From Prochlorococcus sp. AG-409-B13 (lineage in GTDB: Bacteria > Cyanobacteriota > Cyanobacteriia > PCC-6307 > Cyanobiaceae): a stretch of 50,518 bases of DNA. Where the stretch lies: NCBI GenBank assembly GCA_003216035.1, contig QCJM01000002.1:146426-196943 (forward strand), given 5' to 3'. Below, piece by piece: positions 37,899 through 47,276 of this stretch. A model generated the notes under the pieces. That model was not told the DNA's origin. It worked only from the letters and a program-made list of their open reading frames with translations, and did not search any database. The position numbers were made by a program, and so were the translations under genes. How positions within the stretch are numbered: position 1 is the stretch's first letter; every line of letters starts with the position of its first letter.

Positions 37899-37980
37899 GC
37901 CCACCTGGCGGAATTGGTAGACGCGCTGGTTTTAGGTACCAGTGACCTAGGTCGTGGGGGTTCAAGTCCCCCGGTGGGCA
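37899..37980 (+). tRNA. tRNA-Leu(TAG)
   Basis: 82-base class II tRNA. Acceptor GCCCACC pairs with GGTGGGC. Anticodon stem CTGGT/ACCAG encloses TTTAGGT with anticodon TAG at 37933-37935. A long variable arm (GACCTAGGTC region) and T loop TTCAAGT are present. CCA is not encoded. Confidence 0.97.
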
Positions 37981-38035
37981 TTTCTTTCGTAACTTGGAAT
38001 GACCTTTAGTCCCTTTGAGCCAAACGCCAAATGCA

Positions 38036-39076
38036 ATGCCCCAGAATGTCTCGATGCCAGTTAGCAATAAACCCTCGGGAACATTGCAATCAGTAGCTGA
38101 TTGGCAAAAAGCAATCCAGGCTTATCTGGACCCTCCAGAAGCATGGAATCTCACTGTAGGGTTATTTATAGGAGGATATTGCCTTGCAGCTCTAAGTATT
38201 TGGCAGTGGTATCAAGGGAACTGGCCTTTACCTGTATTGGTTGCATTAGCTTTTATCGCACTGCATATGGAGGGGACTGTTATCCACGATGCATGTCATA
38301 AAGCAGCCCATCCGAATCGATGGATTAATCAAGCGATGGGCCACGGTGCGGCAATTTTGCTCGGATTCAGTTTTCCAGTTTTCACCAGAGTCCATCTTCA
38401 ACATCATTCTCACGTTAATGATCCAAAGAATGATCCTGATCACATTGTGAGCACATTTGGGCCAGTATGGTTAATCGCTCCTAGATTCTTTTACCATGAA
38501 TATTTTTTCTTTGAGAGAAAACTTTGGCGTAAATATGAGCTAATGCAATGGGGAATAGAGCGTAGTTTATTCATTACAATTGTAATAGTAGGTTTTCAGC
38601 ATGATTTTATGAATGTTATCTATAATCTTTGGTTTGGTCCAGCCCTAATGGTTGGCGTCACTCTAGGAATATTCTTTGACTATCTTCCCCATAGACCTTT
38701 CCTTTCTCGCAATAAATGGAAGAACGCAAGAGTGTATCCAGGTCGAGTAATGAATTGGCTAATAATGGGACAGAATTATCATCTTGTGCATCATTTATGG
38801 CCTTCAATTCCATGGTTTGAATACAAACCTGCTTACGAAGCCACTAAACCTCTACTGGATGCGAAAGGCTCGCCTCAAAGGATGGGTATATTTGAGACAA
38901 AGTCAGATGGGCTAAATTTTCTTTACGACATTTTACTTGGCATAAGAAGCCACAAAAAAAGACGAAGCAGAATGCGCCCTTTAGCAAAGTTATTACCAAA
39001 TAATCGATTAAGGAAAAAGTGGATTGGATTATTACATCGGACTGCAGTAATTCCAAATGCTAAGGCAATGGATTAA
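38036..39076 (+). CDS. crtR: Beta-carotene hydroxylase CrtR
   Basis: Di-iron membrane hydroxylase of the fatty-acid-desaturase superfamily that makes zeaxanthin. It has 346 residues from the ATG at 38036. Histidine clusters are HDACHKAAH (84-92), HLQHHSH (120-126) and HLVHH (249-253), with hydrophobic helices between. The C-terminus is strongly basic (KKRRSRMR). A TTG at 38015 is an alternative start. The last four bases overlap the convergent gatC. Confidence 0.93.
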   Translation: MPQNVSMPVSNKPSGTLQSVADWQKAIQAYLDPPEAWNLTVGLFIGGYCLAALSIWQWYQGNWPLPVLVALAFIALHMEGTVIHDACHKAAHPNRWINQAMGHGAAILLGFSFPVFTRVHLQHHSHVNDPKNDPDHIVSTFGPVWLIAPRFFYHEYFFFERKLWRKYELMQWGIERSLFITIVIVGFQHDFMNVIYNLWFGPALMVGVTLGIFFDYLPHRPFLSRNKWKNARVYPGRVMNWLIMGQNYHLVHHLWPSIPWFEYKPAYEATKPLLDAKGSPQRMGIFETKSDGLNFLYDILLGIRSHKKRRSRMRPLAKLLPNNRLRKKWIGLLHRTAVIPNAKAMD

Positions 39077-39366
39077 TCAGACAATATTTTCGGAACTTTA
39101 AAAAATTCTCCTTCCCGCAAAGGAGCTTGATCTAATAATTCTTCACGAACATTAGTTTTTTCAACACAATCTTTTCTAGTGACATTAATCACTTCCAAAG
39201 CTCGAGTTGTGGGAGGAATATTCTTTGTGTCAATCTTCTCCAACTGAGCTACATAATCTAATATCTTTTCAAGCTGATAGGTATAAGTTGCGATTTGGTC
39301 CTCAGGCAAGTTAAGCCGTGCAAGCTTGGCAACCTTTCTCACATCTTCGGAAGAAATTTGACTCAT
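39073..39366 (-). CDS. gatC: Asp/Glu-tRNA amidotransferase subunit GatC
   Basis: 97-residue chaperone subunit of the GatCAB amidotransferase that converts Glu-tRNAGln to Gln-tRNAGln. The N-terminus [18 protein letters not shown] and the C-terminal [20 protein letters not shown] are diagnostic. Its ATG overlaps the TGA of the creatininase-family gene by four bases (ATGA), indicating translational coupling. Confidence 0.96.
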   Translation of the reverse strand: MSQISSEDVRKVAKLARLNLPEDQIATYTYQLEKILDYVAQLEKIDTKNIPPTTRALEVINVTRKDCVEKTNVREELLDQAPLREGEFFKVPKILSD

Positions 39367-40151
39367 GATGATTGAAGGAAATTAGATAAATCTTCGGTTA
39401 ATGCAGAGGCTGCCTTCTCAAGAAAATCCTTGCCGTGTTCTGGCTTAGCTAAATAAGGGTCAGACCCCATTCGACCATCAGGGTGCCTAAGACGAAAATC
39501 ATCGGGACCATGAATTGGGCCTGCTGGAGAAGGTTCAGGTAGAGGTCTCTGCTTAGTCACAAGGCTTGGCTGTAAATGGAGAGTTAATGAAATCTCGCTT
39601 GGAGTCGCATGCTGTCCTTCTCTATCTCCATAAAGATCTCTTGCATGAAGATAAACAGGGGTTGCAGTAAACCAGTTGACAAGTCTGCACCGTACTTTAG
39701 AGCTAACAGGCAAGCTTCTAGTTAATGCACTTCCATAAGCCTGAGCAAACGCTGCCTTCGCAGTTGCAATATTGCCTCCATGGCCATTGACAACAAAGAT
39801 CCTTTCAAATCCATTACCTGCAAGTGAAAGTACAAGATCATGCAAAACAGCCAGCAATGTTGATGGCTGCAGGCTCATAGTGCCAGGGAAACCAAGATGA
39901 TGCTCTGCCATCCCAAAAGCTTGTGTAGGTGTTACTAAAACTCCCGTTCTACGACCAACTTCAAGTGCAACTGCTTCTGCCGTTAAAGCATCAGTTCCGA
40001 TAGCGCCAGTTGGTCCATGTTGCTCTGTTGACCCAATTGGCAGAATAATTGCTTGGCATTTTTTTAGATAATCATCCACTTCAGTCCAGCTTCGGAGGTC
40101 TAGACGTATGGAGCTAACATCCTCAACCCGACCAGGAAAGTGTGCTGACAT
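39363..40151 (-). CDS. Creatininase family amidohydrolase
   Basis: 262 residues. Metal-binding segments of the creatininase/FAPy-deformylase family are [20 protein letters not shown] (Glu, His, Asp ligands), VVNGHGGN, and [14 protein letters not shown] with a late glutamate. The family includes creatinine, mycofactocin and pyrimidine-related amidohydrolases, so the substrate cannot be called. It is coupled to gatC by a four-base overlap. Confidence 0.9.
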   Translation of the reverse strand: MSAHFPGRVEDVSSIRLDLRSWTEVDDYLKKCQAIILPIGSTEQHGPTGAIGTDALTAEAVALEVGRRTGVLVTPTQAFGMAEHHLGFPGTMSLQPSTLLAVLHDLVLSLAGNGFERIFVVNGHGGNIATAKAAFAQAYGSALTRSLPVSSKVRCRLVNWFTATPVYLHARDLYGDREGQHATPSEISLTLHLQPSLVTKQRPLPEPSPAGPIHGPDDFRLRHPDGRMGSDPYLAKPEHGKDFLEKAASALTEDLSNFLQSS

Positions 40152-40236
40152 AGAGCAAAAGTTTGATGTTTAATTCCAACCAAGCACAATTGATTTCGGG
40201 GATACATTCCCAAGCAACTGGAACATAAAGCAATAT

Positions 40237-40956
40237 TTGCGCAAAATAAGCTCCTATATCTTCGCAAAGCTCATAAGGGCGCTAGCTTTAAACGAACAAA
40301 GAAATGGACAAGCCATAACTCAAATCAACGCAATCACTCCCAAAGTGCTGCCACTAAAGTTTTTCCAACGGCCAGCAGAAATAGTTGGTCCCGAGTTAAT
40401 AGGCTGCAGACTTATAAAACGTCAATCTAATGGACAATTACTTTGGGGGGTAATTGTTGAGACAGAGGCATATTCACAAAAAGATGCTGCTTGTCACGGC
40501 TATCAAAGACGTTCCAAAAGTAACGAAACTCTTTTTGGCCATCCAGGAAAATTTTATGTATATCTCACATACGGCGTTTATCATTGCGTAAATATCGTCA
40601 CTGATCGCTTTGACTGGGCTAGTGGTGTTCTAATAAGAGCCGTTGCAATACCAAATGAGCATGAAAGAGAAGCTTCTGGTCCTGGATTGGTTGCACGTCG
40701 ATTTGGTTTAAACCGCTCACATGACAGCTGGCCAATCTCCGTGGAAAATGGGTTATGGCTCTCTGAAAGATCATCAAAATCAGCATCAAATATGCATAAG
40801 ATTGTGAACACAACCAGAATCGGGATCTCTAAAGCAAAAGATTTACCTTTGAGATGGTATCTCCAATCAAGTCGAAGTGTTAGTAAGCGCGCGAAAGGGG
40901 ATCGTTGCCCAACCCGAGAAAAAGCTTGGCAACCGGAAAAAGAAGATATCCAATGA
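40237..40956 (+). CDS. mpg: 3-methyladenine DNA glycosylase (AAG/MPG family)
   Basis: Base-excision repair glycosylase for alkylated purines. The conserved core runs from [15 protein letters not shown] through [16 protein letters not shown] (catalytic glutamate region), [17 protein letters not shown] and VLIRAVAIP. The N-terminal 37 residues from TTG 40237 are not family-like, so GTG 40345 is a good alternative start. The stop overlaps the pyrB ATG by four bases. Confidence 0.9.
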   Translation: MRKISSYIFAKLIRALALNEQRNGQAITQINAITPKVLPLKFFQRPAEIVGPELIGCRLIKRQSNGQLLWGVIVETEAYSQKDAACHGYQRRSKSNETLFGHPGKFYVYLTYGVYHCVNIVTDRFDWASGVLIRAVAIPNEHEREASGPGLVARRFGLNRSHDSWPISVENGLWLSERSSKSASNMHKIVNTTRIGISKAKDLPLRWYLQSSRSVSKRAKGDRCPTREKAWQPEKEDIQ

Positions 40957-41999
40957 CTAGCTGGACCCACCGCCATGTCATTGATCTCTCTACTTTCTCA
41001 ATAGGGGACTATGTATCAGTTTTGGAGTTAGCTAGTAGATTCAAGGCTCTGCCAATCACAGGTGCAAGGAAATTACCTGCTCTACAAGGGAAATTAGTTG
41101 CAACTTTATTTTTTGAGCCAAGCACTCGTACAAGGAGCAGTTTTGAACTTGCTGCCAGAAGTCTCTCAGCTGATGTGCAAAGTTTTTCTCCTAGCAACAG
41201 CTCAATCAGCAAAGGAGAAACTCCTTTAGACACTGCACTTACCTACGTTGCAATGGGAGCAGATGTATTAGTAGTGCGTCACAGTTCCAGCAATGTACCT
41301 AAACAACTAGCTCATTCTTTAGAAGAAGCTGGAGAAAGAACTTCAATACTCAATGGCGGAGATGGACTACATAGCCATCCTAGCCAGGGATTGCTTGACT
41401 TATTCACGCTTGCCCATTATTTCAATCCCAAGGAGCCTTTACCTAATGCATTACTTGGGAAGAGAATAGTCATTGTTGGAGACATTCTTCACTCACGGGT
41501 AGCACGCTCAAATCTATGGGCATTAACTGCATGCGGAGCAGATGTAGTGCTATGTGGGCCACCAAGTTTGCTGCCAGAAGCCTTCTCATCATTTGTTGAA
41601 GAGCCACCTCCCGGCCAAAAAGACGACCCAGTTTCAACGCGCGGGAAAGTCAGCGTAATTAGATCCCTAAAAGATGCATTAGGAAATGCTGATGCAGTCA
41701 TGACATTGAGATTACAAAAAGAGCGAATGCACCAAAACCTACTTACTGGCTTAGATAGATATCACCTTGACTATGGAATAACACATGAAAGTCTCAAATG
41801 GTGCGGTAAAGAAGTCCCAGTTCTTCATCCTGGACCAGTGAATCGAGGAGTTGAGATGAGCAGTGCATTAGTTGATGATCCTTCAATATGTCTAGTCAAG
41901 GATCAAGTACGTAATGGAATACCAATCAGAATGGCTTTGCTTTACTTAATGGCAGCAGCAGAGTCATTAACCGAACTCCCTAAGAATTCAAAACCTTAA
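40953..41999 (+). CDS. pyrB: Aspartate carbamoyltransferase catalytic subunit PyrB
   Basis: Commits carbamoyl phosphate to pyrimidine synthesis. It has 348 residues from the ATG at 40953. The carbamoyl-phosphate motif is STRTR (57-61) in [31 protein letters not shown] and [12 protein letters not shown] (His292) follow. It overlaps mpg by four bases and is probably translated from the same message. The frame continues upstream to 40905 inside mpg without homology. Confidence 0.96.
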   Translation: MTSWTHRHVIDLSTFSIGDYVSVLELASRFKALPITGARKLPALQGKLVATLFFEPSTRTRSSFELAARSLSADVQSFSPSNSSISKGETPLDTALTYVAMGADVLVVRHSSSNVPKQLAHSLEEAGERTSILNGGDGLHSHPSQGLLDLFTLAHYFNPKEPLPNALLGKRIVIVGDILHSRVARSNLWALTACGADVVLCGPPSLLPEAFSSFVEEPPPGQKDDPVSTRGKVSVIRSLKDALGNADAVMTLRLQKERMHQNLLTGLDRYHLDYGITHESLKWCGKEVPVLHPGPVNRGVEMSSALVDDPSICLVKDQVRNGIPIRMALLYLMAAAESLTELPKNSKP

Positions 42000-42081
42000 G
42001 AAGGCTAATTTTCTAGAAACACCCAATTTACTTTTTTAAATCCGATAAAGGGGTCAAAGCAGCTAAAAAGCAAACAACCTC

Positions 42082-42423
42082 TTACAACAACTTAAATCCT
42101 TCCAACAACAATCCATAAAGCAAACCAATTCGAACTAAATCCATAAGGTTAAGAGTAATTCTAGCCCCATTAGATGAAGGCCAATTTCTTCTTAATCGCA
42201 CCATTATCTCTAACAATAAAACTATTAGAAAAGCCCCTACTGGATCCATTAGAGCCAAAACACCATTGATCATTCCGATTGAACTTCCCACAAAAAATCC
42301 TACCAGCAAAACAATCAAAAATAATGAATATCTTCGCCATGGATTGATTGCCCATGATTCTAGCCTTTGGAATACAAGTCCAGAGCTCCTGTGCAAACTT
42401 GTGGATTGAATCTTTCTTGGCAT
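42082..42423 (-). CDS. ycf20: Ycf20 family (DUF565) membrane protein
   Basis: 113 residues from the ATG at 42423. RLESWAINPWRRYSLFLIVLL begins the family core, with two or three hydrophobic helices and the C-terminal RIGLLYGLLLEGFKLL. Ycf20 is conserved in cyanobacteria and plants, where it affects photoprotection; its molecular role is unknown. A TTG at 42456 is an alternative start. It is convergent with pyrB. Confidence 0.82.
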   Translation of the reverse strand: MPRKIQSTSLHRSSGLVFQRLESWAINPWRRYSLFLIVLLVGFFVGSSIGMINGVLALMDPVGAFLIVLLLEIMVRLRRNWPSSNGARITLNLMDLVRIGLLYGLLLEGFKLL

Positions 42424-42670
42424 AGTCAACAAGGACGACAATATCCACGGCCCCAAAGCTATGGAACGTGGAAGTTTAAAAGATAAAATCTATTACCTGT
42501 TTAAACCATGTCAAGGGTATTCCTTTCTTTCTCTTCTTTGAGCTCATAAATAAAAAATAATACTCCAACCAGTATATACTCATATGTCATGCCCAATTAG
42601 GGCAATATCCTATTTCTTAAAAATACAATATTGTCCTAAAGTTATGAATGAAATTTAAGTATAAACTTCA

Positions 42671-42871
42671 TCAGCCCGCCTCAGCCTTTGGCTTTTTAGC
42701 CACCTTACCCTCTAACAACTCTAGCAAAGCCTCCATTTGAGCTAAAACACCGCGAAGCTCTCCAGGTTCAGGCAAAAGTCCATCATCCATCACTCCCTGA
42801 TGCATCTCCCTAAGTTCCTGGCGGATGTAGCGGAGATGACTTATAACCTGTTCTCTTTTCGATTGTGACAT
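42671..42871 (-). CDS. Small conserved protein, unknown function
   Basis: 66 residues, starting MSQSKREQVISHLRYIRQEL. It is entirely helical and charged, with a likely short coiled coil (ELRGVLAQMEALLELLEGKV) and a lysine-rich tail. It is not a family that I can name. Its ordinary composition and position support it being real. The gene for the 55-residue membrane protein lies 38 bases upstream in the same orientation. Confidence 0.72.
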   Translation of the reverse strand: MSQSKREQVISHLRYIRQELREMHQGVMDDGLLPEPGELRGVLAQMEALLELLEGKVAKKPKAEAG

Positions 42872-42909
42872 CTAGATTCTTTGGAGTAATTACTCTTTTA
42901 CTTCATTGA

Positions 42910-43077
42910 CTATTTCGCGGAGCTGCTTCCTGGGGGAGTAAGGCTGCCAGCTAAAGCAATAAAAGCAAAAGTGATAAGAGCTGAAGGGCGCTGAGCAATA
43001 GTAAGCAACAACAGAAAAGCTAGTGCAAGTAAAAATGGGGCCCGATTAGTAGAGCTGATACGAACTGGCAAGGACAT
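42910..43077 (-). CDS. Small hydrophobic protein of 55 residues
   Basis: Starts MSLPVRISSTNRAPFLLALA and continues with a hydrophobic run of about 40 residues able to make two short helices (FLLALAFLLLLTIA and ALITFAFIALAGS), with the loop QRPS between. The tail is TPPGSSSAK. The positive N-terminus fits an inner-membrane orientation. It was found by reading the minus strand; it has no recognised homologue. It is in line with the 66-residue gene downstream. Confidence 0.6.
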   Translation of the reverse strand: MSLPVRISSTNRAPFLLALAFLLLLTIAQRPSALITFAFIALAGSLTPPGSSSAK

Positions 43078-43230
43078 AACACAAATTCTCCAAAAGTTTT
43101 AGGTGTTGTTCATGAAAACTTTTTTATTCTTTTTTCTCCTATAAGAATAACCAAGGCAATTCAGAGGAGAAAGTCAATCTTTTTCTCTTTTAATACATTC
43201 CTATATCAAAAATCGTCTAGAAGAGTTTTA

Positions 43231-43303
43231 TGGAGAATAGGGGATTCGAACCCCTGACCTCTGCGGTGCGATCGCAGCGCTCTACCAACTGAGCTAATTC
43301 CCC
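43231..43303 (-). tRNA. tRNA-Ala(CGC)
   Basis: 73 bases. The acceptor stem GGGGAAT/ATTCTCC has the G3-U70 wobble that defines alanine tRNAs. The anticodon stem CTGCG/CGCAG encloses ATCGCAC, giving anticodon CGC (43270-43268). T arm AGGGG TTCGAAT CCCCT. CCA is not encoded. Confidence 0.93.
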
Positions 43304-43361
43304 ATCGCCAGAAAACTACTGCCCAGGCAGAATATAGAAGTGGGCATCTTTAGTAATCACT

Positions 43362-43601
43362 ATGAACAACTCCGATGTTGTCTCTATTCACCCACCAGAA
43401 ACCATTACTCAAGAACAAATACGGTCATTTGACGATGAAAGCATGGCCCTTTTAGCTAAGCGCCTTGAGGAAGATGACTACCCCACTCCATTTGAAGGTT
43501 TAAATGACTGGCATTTGTTGCGGGCACTAGCTATTCATCGCCCTGAATTAACAGGACCTTATCTGCACTTGGTAGATCAGGAACCCTTCGATGAAGAATG
43601 A
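43362..43601 (+). CDS. DUF2555 family protein
   Basis: 79 residues, acidic and soluble. The core DDESMALLAKRLEEDDYPTP followed by FEGLNDWHLLRALA matches the short cyanobacterial DUF2555 family as I remember it; function is unknown. Its 3' end overlaps the start of coaBC by 11 bases, so the pair is co-transcribed. Confidence 0.82.
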   Translation: MNNSDVVSIHPPETITQEQIRSFDDESMALLAKRLEEDDYPTPFEGLNDWHLLRALAIHRPELTGPYLHLVDQEPFDEE

Positions 43602-44877
43602 AGCATCAGTTCCATTAGAGGGTCGCCGCATACTCATTGCGATAAGTGGCAGCATTGCAGCTGTAAAGACACCCCTATTAATTAGCAGCTTAATTAAAGC
43701 TGGCGCTGAAGTTCGTTGCCTAGTAACACCTAGTGCAGCAAATCTTGTAAGCCCCCTATCTCTAGCGACATTAAGCAGACATCGTTGTTACCAAAATGAA
43801 GATCAATGGGATCCCAATGAACCACGTCCATTGCATATAGCGCTAGCCGAATGGGCAGAGATGGTTGTGATCGCGCCCCTAAGTGCGACTTCTCTTTCAC
43901 GTTGGACACAAGGGTCTGGAGAAGGTCTACTAGCAAGCTTGCTGTTGGCTCTCGAAAAGCCTGTACTGGCAGTGCCTGCCATGAACACTGCAATGTGGTC
44001 CAGCCCTTACGTAAAAAGTAACTGGACAAAAATTCAAAATGATCCACGCGTACTCACCTTGCCCCCTTCACCAGGACTGCTCGCTTGTGATCGCATAGGA
44101 GACGGACGAATGGTGGAACCAGGTCTGATTCAACTTGCAATAGCAAGTGGATTAATGCAGCAAAGTAAAAATGGCTTCTTAAAAAAAGATTGGACAGGGA
44201 AGCAGCTGCTAGCCACAGCTGGTCCTACCTGCGAAGCAATCGATGCAGCAAGGCTTTTTACAAATAGAAGCAGTGGACGAATGGGCGTACTTATGGCTCA
44301 AGCAGCAAGGCTCCGAGGAGCAGAAGTAGATCTTGTTCACGGTCAATTACAACTTCCTTCAGCTTGGCTAGAGGGACTGAATTCCCACTCAGTTAGCAAC
44401 TCTGAAGACATGCAGAAAGTTCTTACACAATTACAACCCAAAGCAGATGCGGTGGTAATGGCTGCAGCAATAGCAGACTTACGCATAAAAGCAAGCAAAT
44501 CTTCCGACAAACTAAGTAAAGAATCTCTGCTCGCCTCTATGGGCAGTGCTTTTGAACCTGTGCCTGATTTACTCACCGAACTGGCAAGACAACGTCATCC
44601 TGGCCAGCTTTTATTGGGCTTCGCCGCACTTACGGGCGATGATGAGGAGATCCAAAAACGAGGCAAAGCAAAAAAAACTCACAAAGGATGCGATCTCTTA
44701 CTAGCGAATGCAATTGATAGGCCTGGCCAAGGCTTCTCAGAAAATCCAAACGGAGGGTGGCTATTCGGGCCAGGAGAGAAGGTTCGCTACCTTCCAGTAA
44801 CGTCAAAATTAACCTTGGCACATCAATTACTCGACGCACTTCTTGAACTTAAAAAAGAAAGTTCTTTAGAAAAGTAA
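43591..44877 (+). CDS. coaBC: Bifunctional coenzyme A synthesis protein CoaBC (Dfp)
   Basis: Joins cysteine to phosphopantothenate and decarboxylates the product. It has 428 residues. The CoaC flavoprotein half (1-190) has ISGSIAAVK, catalytic-type His82 (RPLHIALAEWA), PAMNTAMW (129-136) and Cys166 in LLACDRIGDGRM. The CoaB half has ATAGPTCEAIDAARLFTNRS with SSGRMG. Three start bases sit inside the DUF2555 reading frame. Length and order of domains are normal. Confidence 0.95.
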   Translation: MKNEASVPLEGRRILIAISGSIAAVKTPLLISSLIKAGAEVRCLVTPSAANLVSPLSLATLSRHRCYQNEDQWDPNEPRPLHIALAEWAEMVVIAPLSATSLSRWTQGSGEGLLASLLLALEKPVLAVPAMNTAMWSSPYVKSNWTKIQNDPRVLTLPPSPGLLACDRIGDGRMVEPGLIQLAIASGLMQQSKNGFLKKDWTGKQLLATAGPTCEAIDAARLFTNRSSGRMGVLMAQAARLRGAEVDLVHGQLQLPSAWLEGLNSHSVSNSEDMQKVLTQLQPKADAVVMAAAIADLRIKASKSSDKLSKESLLASMGSAFEPVPDLLTELARQRHPGQLLLGFAALTGDDEEIQKRGKAKKTHKGCDLLLANAIDRPGQGFSENPNGGWLFGPGEKVRYLPVTSKLTLAHQLLDALLELKKESSLEK

Positions 44878-44993
44878 TCTCTTAACTCAAAGAGTACTTT
44901 TGGTGGTATTGCCAAAATGCATTGCTATCAGGTGCTTTGAAAGATTTGAGCCGTCATTGCATTGATCTTAAAAGCGACGGGTTGTTGAGAGCT

Positions 44994-45022
44994 GCAAAAG
45001 GCTGGACGTAAGGCCCTTTTGC
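44994..45022 (+). promoter_or_regulatory. Hairpin upstream of psbO
   Basis: GCAAAAGG (44994-45001) and CCTTTTGC (45015-45022) form a perfect 8-bp stem with a 13-base loop, about 70 bases before the psbO ATG. It may belong to the psbO leader or end coaBC transcripts. TAAGAT at 45028-45033 could be a -10 element, in which case the hairpin lies outside the message. Confidence 0.4.
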
Positions 45023-45092
45023 CCCCTGTAAGATCCACACTGAACAAATGGGCGGTTTACACCGCAGTCATCTGGCCTTTCGGCATCTTCTC

Positions 45093-45887
45093 ATGCGCTT
45101 ACGTCCTTTGCTGGCCATGGTGCTGGCTTTCTGTCTAACCTTTGCAGCTGCTCCTAGCAGTGTTTCTGCGGAGTTCGTCAAGGGTCCCGAAAGGGGCAAT
45201 GCCCAGTTTGGCGGCGTCGTTAATACCGGCCAAGCAGGCGAGTGCCCAACCCTTCCCGCTGGGTCTTCAGGATCCCTCAGCGCTGATGGAGCTTTCAAAG
45301 CCCTCTGCTTGCAGCCCACAGAAATCTCCGTAAAGCTTGCTGCGAACAAGCGTCAACAAGCTAAATTCGTACCTGCAAAAATTATCAGCCCCCGTTTCAA
45401 CTCCAGCATTGATCAGGTCTATGGAGACCTGTCAGGCGGAAAGTTCACTGCAAAGGGTGGCATTGACTTTTCTTTAATCACTATCCTTGCTCCCAATGGA
45501 GAGGAGTTCCCTTTGGTCTTCTCTGTTAAAGAGATGGTCGCAAGTGGAGGCAAGTCAATAGCCCCTGGAGAAAAGTTCACAGGCACTACCGCCACTCCTA
45601 GCTACCGCTCTGGAGACTTCCTTGACCCCAAGAGTCGTGCTAAAGACACCGGTGTTGATTATGCCCAAGGACTCATTGCCTTAGGTGGTGATGATGAAGA
45701 ACTGGCAAAAGAGAACATCAAAAAGGATCTAGGCGGTAATGGACAAATAACCCTTTCCATCGACGCTGTTTCAGGAGATGAGTTCTCTGGCACTTTCGTG
45801 GCAGTCCAGCCCTCAGATAATGATCTGGGATCAAAAGAACCTGCAGATGTAAAACTCTCAGGTAATTTCTATGGGCGTAAAGCCTGA
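45093..45887 (+). CDS. psbO: Photosystem II manganese-stabilising protein PsbO
   Basis: Extrinsic 33-kDa protein that stabilises the oxygen-evolving cluster in the thylakoid lumen. It has 264 residues from the ATG at 45093. The signal peptide MRLRPLLAMVLAFCLTFAAA ends at SVSA. The mature part has CPTLPAGS, ALCLQPTEISVK (the two disulfide cysteines), LTFxxKGGIDF-like AKGGIDFSLI, and SYRSGDFLDPKSR. A GTG/ATG-type extension to 45048 is unlikely. It ends in tandem hairpins. Confidence 0.97.
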   Translation: MRLRPLLAMVLAFCLTFAAAPSSVSAEFVKGPERGNAQFGGVVNTGQAGECPTLPAGSSGSLSADGAFKALCLQPTEISVKLAANKRQQAKFVPAKIISPRFNSSIDQVYGDLSGGKFTAKGGIDFSLITILAPNGEEFPLVFSVKEMVASGGKSIAPGEKFTGTTATPSYRSGDFLDPKSRAKDTGVDYAQGLIALGGDDEELAKENIKKDLGGNGQITLSIDAVSGDEFSGTFVAVQPSDNDLGSKEPADVKLSGNFYGRKA

Positions 45888-45916
45888 TCAGAAATTTCTG
45901 ATCTTCTCTGGTCGTC

Positions 45917-45975
45917 CTGTTCAAAATAAAATTTGAACAGAGCATGAAAGAAAGGGGCCTTACGGCCCCTTTCTT
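45917..45975 (+). terminator. Tandem hairpins ending psbO
   Basis: The first hairpin is CTGTTCAAA (45917-45925) with TTTGAACAG (45932-45940). The second is a 12-bp stem, AAGAAAGGGGCC (45948-45959) with GGCCCCTTTCTT (45964-45975), and a TTAC loop, followed by a CTTGGG stretch. The second is a strong rho-independent-type stem, with its T residues in the right arm. Confidence 0.85.
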
Positions 45976-46060
45976 CTTGGGAAAGCTTATTTAGCTAAAC
46001 GCAAATCGCAGTTTGAGGTCCTTCAATCTGGGAGAATTTCCCGGAACTCCCAGGCTCGTA

Positions 46061-47233
46061 ATGATCTCTAGCGAACCATCAACTCCTAAGAATTCAGGGT
46101 TAATAGCCCCCTGCGGAGGAAATTTAGTTGATCTAATGGTCACAAATTCCGACCACGCAAAGGTAAAGGACAATATTCGGACCACCCTTGAATGTTCAGA
46201 TCGCAATGCATGCGACATTGAATTACTTGTAATTGGAGGTTTTTCGCCAGAGCGAGGCTTCATGCACAAAGCGGATTATGAAGCAGTAATAGCTGGACAT
46301 CGAACGACATCAGGATATTTATTTGGGCTTCCAATAGTCATGGATACTGACCGAGAAGATATTGAGATAGGTAATCGAGTCCTCCTGACATACAAAGGAC
46401 AAGAGATAGCCATTCTTAATGTTGAGGACAAATGGGAGCCTGACAAAGTCAATGAAGCAAAAGGTTGCTATGGAACTACCTCTCTTGAACATCCTGCTGT
46501 CAGGATGATTGCCATTGAGCGCAAACGTTTCTATTTAGGTGGACAAGTCCAAGGACTGGAACTTCCTAAAAGAATCTTTCCTTGCAAAACACCTGCTCAA
46601 GTCAGAGCAGAGCTGCCTGCTGGTGAAGATGTAGTTGCATTCCAATGCCGCAACCCTATTCACCGCGCACATTATGAACTTTTTACTAGAGCACTTCATG
46701 CCAGCAATGTAAGCAAAGGTGCTGTAGTCCTTGTGCATCCAACATGCGGACCAACACAACAGGATGACATCCCTGGAGCAGTTCGATTTCAAACCTACGA
46801 ACGTTTAGCTGCTGAAGTTGAGAACACCAGAATTCGCTGGGCTTACCTTCCTTATGCAATGCACATGGCAGGACCACGAGAAGCTCTTCAGCACATGATT
46901 ATCAGAAAAAACTACGGATGTACCCACTTCATCATTGGTCGCGATATGGCAGGTTGTAAGTCTTCTCTCACAGGGGATGATTTTTATGGGCCATATGAGG
47001 CACAAAATTTTGCTCGCGAATGTGCACCAGAACTAGCTATGGAGACAGTCCCTTCACTAAATTTGGTCTATACGGAAGAAGAAGGTTACGTAACTGCTGA
47101 ACACGCTGAAGCGCGTGGTCTTCATGTAAAAAAACTCAGTGGCACACAATTCAGGAAAATGCTTCGCAGTGGAGAAGAAATTCCAGAATGGTTTGCTTTT
47201 AAAAGCGTGGTTGACGTACTTCGAGCCAATTAA
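46061..47233 (+). CDS. sat: ATP sulfurylase (sulfate adenylyltransferase)
   Basis: Activates sulfate to APS at the entry of sulfate assimilation. It has 390 residues from the ATG at 46061. The nucleotide motif is QCRNPIHRAH (195-204), and GRDMAGCKS is the second conserved active-site segment. FKSVVDVLRAN closes the protein. This is the monofunctional type, without an APS kinase domain. It is flanked by the psbO terminator and ftsH. Confidence 0.96.
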   Translation: MISSEPSTPKNSGLIAPCGGNLVDLMVTNSDHAKVKDNIRTTLECSDRNACDIELLVIGGFSPERGFMHKADYEAVIAGHRTTSGYLFGLPIVMDTDREDIEIGNRVLLTYKGQEIAILNVEDKWEPDKVNEAKGCYGTTSLEHPAVRMIAIERKRFYLGGQVQGLELPKRIFPCKTPAQVRAELPAGEDVVAFQCRNPIHRAHYELFTRALHASNVSKGAVVLVHPTCGPTQQDDIPGAVRFQTYERLAAEVENTRIRWAYLPYAMHMAGPREALQHMIIRKNYGCTHFIIGRDMAGCKSSLTGDDFYGPYEAQNFARECAPELAMETVPSLNLVYTEEEGYVTAEHAEARGLHVKKLSGTQFRKMLRSGEEIPEWFAFKSVVDVLRAN

Positions 47234-47276
47234 TCAAACAATCCCTTAACATTCTTTGACCAGAGGTAAAAGAACC

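Noticed and set aside
42600-42636. 9-bp hairpin downstream of the 66-residue gene
   Set aside because: It has one wobble, a 19-base AT-rich loop and no T tract; too weak to call in an AT-rich gap.
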